A stretch of DNA of 64,000 nucleotides from Nissolia schottii. Lineage: Eukaryota > Streptophyta > Magnoliopsida > Fabales > Fabaceae. The stretch is from the NCBI GenBank assembly GCA_003254905.1, contig QANU01025256.1:235979-299978 (forward strand), read 5' to 3'. A program made the translations under genes and the position numbers. How positions within the stretch are numbered: position 1 is the first letter of the stretch; each line of letters begins with the position of its first letter. Below are positions 11,224 through 34,525 of this stretch, in pieces. Under the pieces are notes generated by a model that worked only from the letters and a program-made list of their open reading frames with translations, had not been told where the DNA came from and did no database searches.

Positions 11224-12063
11224 CATGGGTGTCAAATGGGCCGGATTAAAATTATGTCTATTTTTAGGATCTGACTTGTTTATGGTCAGTTTGCGGGCCT
11301 AAACAGGTCAGCCGCTAGCTCGTTTATTTTTTTTAAAATTAAAATTTTGGTCTATTTTTTATGATTTAAATACAAAGTTGTGAATAAGTATGCGCGATCA
11401 TTTTTAACTATTTTTTATCATCTATCTATTAATTAATTAAAAAGAAATAGTTTAAATAGTTGATTGCGATATTATATTATCTTTTATATTTCTTCAACTA
11501 TCTTGCTTGAAAGATATCAAATGCTATTTGAGATCGATTCATGAATTAATACAACTTTCATTAATTAAATGACGACATATAACACTGATGTGAGTACAAT
11601 TATGTTATTGATCAAAAACACAATTAGAACTCTTTCTCGTAGATTAATCAATAATAAACAAGGTTTGAAAGTATATATCAACTTATAGGGCGTAGACACT
11701 TATTAAAGGAATAGAATGCAAAATTTATCAATATCTATGTCATAACACTTCAACTGTATAGCAATATAAATATAATTAAGTAGTTAAGCATAACAAATAG
11801 TTAAATATGCTCAATTATAAGTAAACTCTTAAACTCTAAAATAAAATTTAGAGTCTAAAATGAAACTTTAAAAAATTGTTTTTTTATAAATAAAAAAAAT
11901 TCACGGGCTCACGAGTTAGCCCACGGGCTTAGCGGGGCGAGCCTAAACGAGCCTGGCCAAAATTTTTTTCAAATTTTCACAGACGTAATTTAGTATATAA
12001 AATTCGTCCATTCAATCGGGTAAACAGACCAGACCCACAGGCCGGACTCATTTTGACAGCCTA
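11224..12063. mobile_element. Non-autonomous hAT-type transposon with 8-bp target duplication
   Basis: The 840-bp element is flanked by a perfect 8-bp direct repeat, ATAATTTC, at 11216-11223 and 12064-12071. Its ends are CATGGGTGTCAAATGGGCC and the complement of TAGGCTGTCAAAATGAG, imperfect terminal inverted repeats of the CA-GGGTGTCAAA type found in hAT elements. Subterminal GGGC-rich words (GCGGGCCTAAACAGG on the left, GCCCACGGGCTTAGCG on the right) also mirror each other. The interior is AT-rich and non-coding. The right end lies about 260 bp upstream of the RecQ start codon, so it sits in that gene's promoter region. Confidence 0.8.
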
Positions 12064-12327
12064 ATAATTTCATATCCGAATTGCACCAAAATTGTTCCCT
12101 CCTAATAATATCATATCATTTCCATCGAAATTTTCATTTTTTCTCCCCTCCTTTCTGAAACTCTCTCTTGTTCGTATTCGTCCTCGCCGCTTTGTGCTAA
12201 CCAGTTGGGGTGCAGCAACGCTTCGTACCCATCATCTCTCACAACTTCCTCGGAGCAGAAAGCGTAAGGGAAAATTTGAATTGAAAATAGGGCGGGAGAG
12301 CAGAGGTGAAGGCGGAATCGGAAAGAA

Positions 12328-24928
<12,601 letters not shown>

Positions 24929-25799
24929 GAGAGAAATTTTCCCCCTTTTCACAAAGCATCATCACCGTATACTTTTGTAACTCCGACAATCATTTTAATG
25001 GTGTGAGATCCTTAAGAGGAAGAAATTCTTCTTCCACCAGGGTACACAAATATTTCAACCGCGAGTTGCTGCACGCTCAGTGTAAATTTTGCTTTTTTTT
25101 GCCTGTCTTATTGTTTATCCGTAGGAAAGTGGAAATCTATTTCATGTTCATATTACTATTTAAGATCTACTTTTCATGAAATTAGAAGTGTTCCAAGGCA
25201 CTATGAAAAAATATAGTTGATTCACGATATATAAAAAAAAGGGGAAAATAATGAGCCAAAATTAAACAAAAATTCCAATCCTGGCAAGCTGGAAATAACA
25301 TGCTAGATCCTTTGGTGGCATCAGTGTCGGAGTCACCACCTGTTCCTTATTGGAAAGTTGCTCCTCTACGTTATGAAGCCTCATATTTGTTAGGAACTGA
25401 AATGTTGTCATGTAATATCCAATGCACTTTGTAATGAGTTGAATTATTCATGAAGTATATGGGCTTGTGTTCACTTTTGTTTTAGGTACATATGACGGTT
25501 TTGAATATATGATTTCACGCAAAATACACAAAATCATTGCCATTAGCTCACTCATAATGACTTTTGTGTGTTCGATTAAGTTAATCTTTCTAGATAAACA
25601 ATTCAGCTTTTTTTTTTATTGGGTACTATAAATAAACAATTAAGTTTAAATTTGATTTTGACAGTCAGTCTTGGGCCTACAACTCATGTAATTGTGATGA
25701 CTAGGGTAAGTGTTTATTGAACTCATATCTTGGACCAAACATTAAACTATTCAATAACTTTTCATTTGTTTTATATAACTAATAGTTAGATTGAAAGTT
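24929..25799. other. 3' flank of RecQ, AT-rich
   Basis: Probable 3' UTR and intergenic DNA. A possible alternative donor (ATT|GTGAGA) overlaps the stop codon, and an open frame with VHKYFNRELLHAQCKF follows an acceptor-like CACCAG at 25041. I do not regard it as an established exon. Confidence 0.4.
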
Positions 25800-28700
25800 T
25801 ATAAGGTAAATTATATTCAAATTCAAGTTCAAATATGAATTTGAATTCAAATGTAAGTTATGTTGTTTTATTAAGCCCCCTCAAGATGCGGTTGCCATTT
25901 GCAACCTTCATCTTGACCTGAAGATCTTCAAACTTGGACTGCTTCAGCGGTTTTGTCAGAGCATTTGCAAGTTGGTCCTTGGTGGACATGTGAGCAACTC
26001 GAAGCTTGCTTGTTTGGACCTGTTCACGCGCAAAATGGAAGTCTAAGGAGATGTGCTTCATTCAAGAGTGTAGAACAGGGTTAGCACAAAGATAGGTGGG
26101 TAGCATCCAATAGTGCGCATCATGTTCCAGGTTTGAGCCACTAGCCTCACTGACCAGGAAGGGTTGGACATATTATGCAGCAAGAAAGCAAGCGATGGCT
26201 GAGACTGGATTTGATGCTAATGATCAAGATTTCGGGAAAAGGAAATCAAGAATCATCATCTTATTGATAATTCTTGAATTCGATGCTCAAATAGGGGTGC
26301 CTTCAGATTTTACTGGTGCTGTTTTGACTGCTATGCTGCCATTCTGGTGTAACAATGTTTATTGCTGTGTGGCTAGTTATGCTGCTGTAAATCGAATTGC
26401 AGTAGGAGCTGGAAATCAAGCCTCATCATCTAGTGTATGAGACTAGGTGATGATATTTGAGGCCCTTGTTCACATAGGGGTGCTCTTAGTTTGGAATTCT
26501 ACTGATATGTACTTAGTTTGAGGGGTCTTTAGTGATTTGTAGTTGCTCCAAATTTTGGGCTTGGTGAAGTGTTGTGTAGCTAAGAAGAAAAAAAAAAAAA
26601 CAAAGATAGGTGGCTCCAATATTGTCACATAACAGAAGTGGAGATTTGAGTAATGGGAGATGTAGCTCAGATAAAAGGTTTGTCAGCCACATGATTTTAG
26701 AGGTGACAATGCAATTGCTCGATATTTTGCTTCCGCAGAGGAACGAGCCACAATTTTCTTTTTCATGAAGCTCCACGAGAGAAGATTTCCTCTAAGAAAG
26801 ATTAAATATGCTGATGTGGAAGTGCGATCAATAGCATTACCACCCCGATCTGCATTAGTGAATGCTACTAAGTCAAACAAGGAAGATATGTGTAGCTGTA
26901 GGCCATAGTTAATGGTAGCTTTGAGATAACGACGAAGTCATTTGATATGTTGGAAGTGAGTTGATGTAGACTTATGCATGAATTGAGAGAGCTTATTGAT
27001 GGCAAAGGAAAGGTCTGGTCTAATCATATTTAAGTACTGCAACGCACTAATGATTCGACGATAGAGTGGCATCAGTAGGAGGAGTGCCATCTTGATGGAG
27101 GAGTTGAGCAGTAGCAGAAACAAGTGTAGGTGTTGGTTTGACACCTTCAATCTCAAACCTCTCCAAGATATCTCTAATAAACTTGTGCTGCGAAAGAAAC
27201 ATGCCCCCTGCATTAGGAATAATTTCAACTCCAAGAAAATAATGAGGGGAACCCAAGTTCTTTAATGAAAACTGTGTGGCCAGCACCTGCATGAAGGACT
27301 TAAGAAATTGATCATTGTTTCCTATTACTAATAAATCATCAACATAAGCAAGGAAGTAGGCCCGTGTAGCACCCTCTAAATAGATAAAAAGAGAAGGATC
27401 GCTCTAGCTGGTTTTGAAGCCAAAGGAGAGGAAAAAAGATTTCAATGCATTATGCCAAGCCCTCGGAGCCTGTCGCAACCCATAGATAGCCCTATGCAGT
27501 TTACACACATCATGAGGATGTAAGTCATGCTTGAAATTAGGTGGTTGAGCCATGTAAACACTCTCTGTCAGGTTAGCTCGGAGAAATTCATTATTGACAT
27601 CTAATTAATGCATGTGCCAATAGGATCAAAAAGCAAGCATAAAGATGATTTTCACTATCTGAGGTCTCACTACAGGAGCAAATGTCTCATGAAAGTGAGT
27701 CCCTTCTATTCGCGTTGAAACCCTTTGTTGCACTTTATATCACACAAGAGAACCATTTGGATTCTTTTTTATGCAAAGCAACCATTTGCAATCACAACGT
27801 TATGATTTTCAGAAGGAGGCACAAGGGACTAGGTGCCATTGCAGAGTAAGGCATCAAATTCTTCTGCCATTGCTTGACACCAATGGGGACATTTCATTGC
27901 TTCTCTTACAGTTAACGGTTCAAGATTTTCAGCAATTGGATGATTAGTAGGTGCAAAATCTCTTTTGGGCTCAAAAAAATCATTTTGGGAATGTGTAACC
28001 ATGGAGTGGCTGACTAGTAGTGACCATTACCTGATGTTGGATAAGAAGAAGGAAGATGCACTGTCTTAGGGGCACAAGGACAATTTTTGCTGGTTTTGAA
28101 GTGTTGGTTGTGGTTGTAGGGGAATGACATGATGTAGTGGTTCTGAGGTGGATAATGCAAGTGTGACTTTAGATGGTTGAATGAGCTATGGATAAGGAAA
28201 TAGGGTGTCGAAGAATGTTACATGTCTGGAGGTATAAATTTTGTGAGTGCTGGGGTCAAAACATTGGTATGCATACTAGGTGTCAGGGAGGTGAAATAGT
28301 GGATAGGTAAGCCTGCGGTGATGATGGTGAGGGAAGGTGGTAAAGATCATCCTTATGTGGTCATTTGATTAGCGGTGCTCCTATCTTCAGTCCTTCACCA
28401 AGAAATGGTTAGAAAAGAATTCGACAAATATGGGGTTAATGTTGCATAAGTGAGATATTGAGAGAAGATTGTGAGTAATGGTGGGAACATGAAATATGTT
28501 GGAGAAATGAAGAGAATGTGAAGTAGTTAGTTTATAGGTACCAATGTTAGAGATTGGCAATGTTGATCCATCGCCAACGATAAATTGGTCTCTACCATGA
28601 TAAGGTTGGGGGAGATGAAGCTAATCAAAATCATGAGTTATATGGTGACTAACACCAAAATCCATAATCCAATCATTGTTTTTGGCTGACGGTTGTTGTT

Positions 28701-29790
28701 CGCAAGATGCGCAAATGGTTTTGGCTATATGACTTCTGACATAATTGGCAAATCACACGCTTGGGGCTACCTGGAGATTTGGAGTGACCAGAGAAAGACA
28801 CCCTCCTGCAGCATGGGTCATGCGGTTCTTGAAGTGGGACGAATTGCCTCTATGGGCAGAGTTAGTTATGATAACAATGGCACTGTCAGATGTGAACTGT
28901 CAGATGTGACATAAGTGCATTGAAGATATGTCTCAAAATCATAGAGCATATAGCGAAGCTCATCAAAGGGAACCAAACTCTCACAAGTACGAAGTGCAGC
29001 AAAAACTTGTTTGTATTAAACACCCAAGCCATTTAAGGTGTGAATAACCATGTTGTCATCATCAACATGGACATTAATGATGGAGAGTTAATCCGCAATG
29101 CACTTGATGCCTTGAAGATATTCAGAGATGGATTTTGCTCCTTTTGTGGAGCGACTTGGTCGAGCTAGAAAAGGTTTGTGAAGAACGTCCCACTCTTGCT
29201 TGGATGTTTTCACATTACCTAGCATGGTAATGACATGTTGATCAACTGAAGAGATGATGGCATGAAGGATCAACTGATCCTGACAATGCCAATAGGAATA
29301 ATCTCAGTAACTGGGAGCTGGACAAGTATTGGTTCCATCAACAAAACCAATAATATCATAACCTATAAGTAGAGAATTCATCTGAACTCTCCAAGCAAGA
29401 TAATTGGAGCCATTAAGCTTAGTTGAATCTTGTGTGTTAAGGGCTAGGATGGATTTTGGTGCATTTGGGTTGGGAGGAGGAATGAATGAAGTGTCATCAG
29501 AGATAATGGGGGAAGACATGGTAGGAAGGGTCAAGTGTTGTTAAGTAAAAGCTACTGATACCGTATAATGACTAAGGCTTGTGTATACTTGCATTGAATG
29601 AATTCAGAAATTGAACATATAGATGAGGTTGTTACTCACGATTCATACACAAGTGCTATAGTTATACATGATAATAAGAATATAAGTAAAGTATCTTAAT
29701 AACCTAGTTATAGATAAGATGAGTAATTCAAATTCAAGTTCAAATATGAATTTGAGTTCAAATGTAAGTTATGTTATTCTATTACAGAGA
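25800..29790 (-). mobile_element. Degraded Ty1/copia retrotransposon
   Basis: Read on the minus strand, a 5' LTR (about 29564-29788) is followed by a primer-binding-like site (CGGTATCAGTAGC). Gag follows: LNGSNYLAWRVQMNSLL, then DVLHKPFLARPSRSTKGAK. Degraded integrase comes next. RT reads LDVNNEFLRANL, LHRAIYGLRQAPRAWHNAL, FLAYVDDLLVIG and LGSPHYFLGVEI. RNase H reads [43 protein letters not shown] and MKHISLDFHFAREQV. A purine tract GAGGGGGC lies before a remnant 3' LTR. About 70 bp of LTR (25809-25876 and 29721-29788) is clearly shared. Stops and frameshifts inactivate it, and a retrocopy interrupts RNase H. Confidence 0.85.
26100..26600 (+). mobile_element. Poly(A)-tailed retrocopy inserted in the copia RNase H region
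   Basis: The insert is flanked by a perfect 14-bp direct repeat, ACAAAGATAGGTGG, at 26086-26099 and 26600-26613. It ends in a run of A (26588-26600) next to the second repeat. On the minus strand the copia reading breaks at ...[11 protein letters not shown] and resumes with the ANPVLHS-MKHISLDF segment on the other side. A variable-length target duplication plus an A tail is the signature of LINE-mediated retroposition, so the insert is a reverse-transcribed RNA of about 490 nt. An 81-codon frame (26195-26440, MAETGFDANDQDFGK start) is open, but I do not recognise the source. No pol III boxes are evident, which argues against a SINE. Confidence 0.75.
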
Positions 29791-30716
29791 GCAAGGGTGA
29801 CCTAGTTGGATAAGTATAGTTTTTTACCAATATTATAGTTTTTTACCAATATTATATGTAAACATATTTATATGTACACATATAATCTTATTTATAATGC
29901 TTTAACATTTGATGATGGTTGACCTCATCACTTTTGGTATATCTTTACTTTAATTATGTCACACATTCCTAATGAAAAAATTTGGATCCTCTAATGTGTA
30001 AATTGCCCTGACAAGGTTGAGTTCACATCTTTACCATTGATATTTTACCTTTTTAACTTTTAACTTTTTTACTTTTTACCATTGCTCCAGGCCTTGGCGG
30101 ACTTTTCAATTTGCTATTTCGAACCAAATTTTTCACTACGCAAACCGATAACTGTTCTCTTCTCCTCACACACACTCAAACACGTAGATCTTTTTTTCTT
30201 CATTGTTCTTCATTTGGATTCTCTCAGTGGAGAAGTAGAGCCTCATTTAAGGGTGTGAGAGAAGAAAAGTTATACTTGTTTTTGACTTGTTAGAAGACTC
30301 ATTTGGGTGAGCTGAGTGTACGCATTTGGTGATGTGTATTTGGTGAGTGAGGTTGATGAAAGTGACCGTTGAATCCGTAATTTCTTTCCACTTTTAGGGA
30401 CACCCTTTGAGGAAAAGAATCGATTTTTAGGATTTGCAATGTGTTCTTTTCGTTGCAAGGAGGAGACTTGAAAAAAAATGGAGTTCTTCATATGAAGGTT
30501 TTTCTTTTCTCAGTTCAGGTAGTATGTTGCAAATCTAAAGCTAGTGTCACCTTGAAATACCCCCATCACCTTCATTCTCTTTCTTTTAGGTTCCCACAAA
30601 GGATATTCTTGTATCTTTCCAGCAAACAAAGATTCGAGTTCCTGAGAGGATATAATCGTCAAAAAAAGGGTCTGGTTTGTGAGAGGTAAAAAAGGCTTTT
30701 ACTTTTGTTGGTGATA
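29791..30716. other. Intergenic DNA and 5' leader of the TRM-like locus
   Basis: A tandem pair of TATAGTTTTTTACCAATAT lies at about 29815-29853. From about 30110 the sequence is CT-rich and resembles a transcribed leader (TCTTCTCCTCACACACACTC). No confident coding exon was found before 30717. Confidence 0.4.
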
Positions 30717-33700
30717 ATGGGGATGCAGAAAAGGCGTTCCAAGGGGAGTTTCGTCAGTTTCTTTGATTGGAATGGTAAATCTCGAAAGAAGCTGATTTGT
30801 GACAGTTCCAATTTACCTGTAAACAATTTGCAGTCTCTCATATATTTTCATTGTTCTGTTGTTCATATCTATTACAATAGGTTCTTGTTTGCCTTTTCCA
30901 TATACTGCATCGTCTTTCAAATGTTTTACACTTTTAGTTATTCTCTGTAGTGAATGTCATGTGCCCTGTTCTCAGCATTTTCTTTCTTTCTTTTTTTTGC
31001 CACATTAGTTGCAGAAGTTTCAAATCAAGGAAAGGAAAATGTGGACAGCATGCCTAAGCCACCCCTTAGTAAGGTGTGAATTTGTTCAACATTTCTCAGT
31101 CTTCTAGCACTTTTTAAAAAAAAAAAAAAATTCCTCTTTTTTTCTGCCTTGCATATTGTAGTTTTCTGTATGTTTGATTATTGCAATTGTTTCAGATAAA
31201 GGAGGAGGATAGTGGAGCAAGTCCTAGTAACATTGCAGGTTGTGATTTCAACTGTGCCTTATCAATTACTAGCGGTGACGAAGGGTGTGGGACTAAAGCC
31301 CTAGGATTAGTAGCCAGACTCATGGGTTTGGATTCATTACCGGCTTCAACTGTCTCCGAGCCCGGCTCGACTTCATTATATGAATTAGACTCTCTTGGAT
31401 CATCACATTGTTGCGAGTGTTCTCTTCATTCGATGGCTGACTATAGTTCTGTGGACTACATAAACACCCCACTTATGCTAGAGCAATCCTCTTTGGGTTC
31501 CGCGGAATCAAAGGCGCAGAAAGCGGGAAACCCAACACCAATAAGGAGATTTCAAACTGAAATGTTGCCTCCAAAGTCAGCAAAATCCATTCAAGTTACT
31601 CACAACAAACTTTTGTCTCCTATCAAGAGCCCTGGTTATATAGCACCTACGAATGCAGCTCATATAATTGAGGCAGCTACTAAGATAATTGGGTCAAGTC
31701 CCCGACCATATATGAGGAATAGAATGTCCTCTGTTGGACCTTCATCTGTTCCCTTGAGAATTCTTGACTTGAAAGATCAATTGGGAGTTGCGCAATATGC
31801 ATCCAAGCTCGTTGATCGGTGCACTGGTGGCCCTGTGAATAGCAAGCCTAATGAGAAGAGTCGTAATTTGTATAAAGGCGCTCTGACATTCAAGGAATCA
31901 AGATGTTCTGAGAAAAACAGTGCTCGCCTTTTTGAAAGTAAAGGAAAATCTGCTTTGCCTACAGTACAATCCAAAGCCAATGTTCAGAGCCTAGATACAT
32001 CCACTTTGAATGTAAAAGGGGATATATGAAGCAGAAAGAAGAGAATGAGAGTAAACCAAACCAACTATCTAGGAGCCAGAAAAAGCAAGTTATAGACCAG
32101 GACCAGGTCATGCAACAGAGAGCTTTAACAGGCCATAATAGCAGTTTGCTTGATCAGAATAATCAAAAGCAGAATACTGCAACCAACAAAGGTAAATCAA
32201 CTTCAAAAGTGGAGTTCATTAAGCCAACAACAAGAACTTGGTCTTCAGAAAGCTCTACTGGAGCAAGGAAGACAACAAACAAGGGTGCTGTAAATGGCAA
32301 CATTATGCCCAAAAGGCCAAGTTCAACGACGATGGATACTCGAGAGAAATTTACAGCATCCAAAATGAAGACTATTTCCCAAAAGAAAATGTATACTAAA
32401 AGGGATGTTCAGAATGAGGCAAGAGGTTTTGATTCTGATAATGTGGTTAATAATTGTGAAATCAAGTCCATAAAATGCATTACAACTGATGGAAGTACTG
32501 ACCAGAATGCAGTTACCATGAAAGAGAGCAAGGATGTGATTTCATTTACATTCACAACTCCCTTGAGGAGAAACGTGGCTGAGTCACAGTCTTCTACTGA
32601 GCAAGTGATGGTAACGAGTAACAGAATTGATGTCAATGCTCGTGGTTATAGTGTAATGCTTGATATCCCAAGAAGTTATCATTATCTCCTACTGGGTTAG
32701 ATATGATAGATAGTGATACTTTAAGTGTCCTTTTGGAGGAAAAACTTAAAAGAATTGACATCTAGAATTAACCCACCTCAATGTACCCTGGCTTCAGAAG
32801 AGTCTTCTGCTGATTTGAGATTTGGTTTGGAAGACAAACATCAGAGTTTGGTTAGCATCACAGCTAGGGACTATGACAGAAGCTTTCCCCCTGATGGCAA
32901 TGGTTGTTCTTTGTGTGATAATCTGGTGCTTACCAGGAATTAGCAACTGCAGGTTTCTCTTTTATATTGTTAGCTTCATCTATTATGGATTTTTATTTCA
33001 ATTTTCAAGCATTAATTACATCAATTATATTAAAAGAGTTGTAGTTGGGAAGAGAGATGATGGCGAAAAATATTATGCATTAATCACTAAATTTATGGGG
33101 GTATTTTTGGGAGACACAAGAATTTTTCCTTGTTTAGTGTGTTGTCCTTAATTATGTCAATTACATATACAAAGGTTTCAATTTGATTAAGTTATTTAGC
33201 TTTTACTGACTAGATTATTTGCAATTTTCAACATTTTTATTCTCTGAACTGAGAAGAACCCCTTGTCTATACTTATTTTTACTACTTAATCACACTTCAA
33301 TTGTGCAGACAGCCGAACCAATGGAAGAGCCTAGCTGTAGCAGCAACAGCGAAGGCGGAAATGATGTAGGTTTTCAGCATTCTGAACGTCACTTGGATGG
33401 TGAAGTTAGCACATATGGTAATATTTTATCTTTAGTTTCTTCACAATGCTGCTGATCATATTTCTATCCAGATATTAAAACAACACCTAGCTACTTTTGC
33501 AGCTTTTACTTTCTTATAAATTTAAAGCAAATTGAAATATTGCATCAAGTTTTCAAAGAATATTGAGGCATGTCGCAGGTAAAGCTTACTAATGAACTGT
33601 CATCAGGCAACATGTGGTAATTATACCTTGGAAGATGTTACAAAATTATAATATTCTTAATAGCTGTTCAATTTTGCATAATTTTGGCGTCTTTTATGAT

Positions 33701-34525
33701 TAAAATTTTACTTTCATGCCGTGCATGTGTTATAAAGATGATTTATATATCTGTCATTCATCATGTGTCATTCAAATAACTGTGATAATATATTTTTTGT
33801 GGCATATATCTATAAAATATTAATGCCTGTCCATATCTGCACTATTTTTAGGGAGCACGGTTTATTCTTCCATGCAAGATGAAGAAGTATCTAATTTTAA
33901 TCCAACGAATGAATCTGTGCCACTTGAAAATGGGGTTAAATGGCCCGAGCAAAGCTCTTCCGCGGTCGTAGGAGGAAACATTGCCACCAAACATATAAGT
34001 GGAACGTCAAATGTGGTAGATTTTAAGAGACCAACAAGGAAAATGGAACTTCAATATGTAAAGGGCATACTTATCAATGCAGAGTTGACAGCAGAAGAAT
34101 TTGCAATTGGTGAAACAAGTAAGGTCATAATGCCAAACCTCTTTGATCAGTTGGAGAATCGGAGTAATGGGGAAGAAAAGTATAATGAGTACTCTAACCT
34201 GGAGAGGAAGGTTTTATTTGATACTGTGAGTGAGTGCCTTGAATCAAGACGTAGGAAAGCTTTTGTTGGAAGCTGCAAAGCATGGCCTAAATGGGTGGCA
34301 TCAGTTCAGAGGAAGAGCTTACTGGCAGAAGAGTTGTACAAGGAGGTGCTTGGTTTTAGAAGCATGGAAGAAGAGGAAATGGTGGATGAACTTGTGAGCA
34401 ATGACATGGGCATTGGATGGGTTAGATGGCTTGACTTTGACATTGAAGCCTTTGAAGAGGGTTTAGAAGTTGAGGTTTTCACCAATTTGATTAATGAATT
34501 GGTTTCTGACTTGATGCTTGTTTAA
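30717..34525 (+). pseudogene. TRM/LONGIFOLIA-like (DUF3741/DUF4378) gene, disrupted
   Basis: Homologue of plant TON1-recruiting-motif/LONGIFOLIA-type proteins linked to cortical microtubules and cell shape. Exon 1 (30717-30818) encodes SFVSFFDWNGKSRKKL. Exon 2 is 31015-31073. Exon 3 (31196-32952) carries the DUF3741-associated VARLMGLDSLP, LRILDLKDQLG and NPTPIRRFQTEMLPPKS. Exon 4 is 33309-33417. Exon 5 (33852-34525) has the DUF4378 C-terminus: ERKVLFDTVSECL, RKSLLAEELYKEV, WVRWLDFDIEAFEEGLEVEV, ending LINELVSDLMLV. Damage: exon 1 and 2 phases disagree by one base; the frame shifts near 32010-32029; a pair of shifts brackets about 32660-32745; and TAG at 32941 precedes the exon 3 donor. Exons 4-5 are intact. 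Sequencing error could explain one lesion but hardly all of them. Confidence 0.78.

Noticed and set aside
25021-25110. Extra 3' exon of the RecQ gene (VHKYFNRELLHAQCKF)
   Set aside because: Needs a donor overlapping the stop codon and does not resemble any RecQ C-terminal domain I know; left as a question in the findings.
26195-26440. 81-codon frame as a gene
   Set aside because: It lies in the retrocopy without promoter, and its sequence shows no known domain; kept only as a note under the retrocopy.
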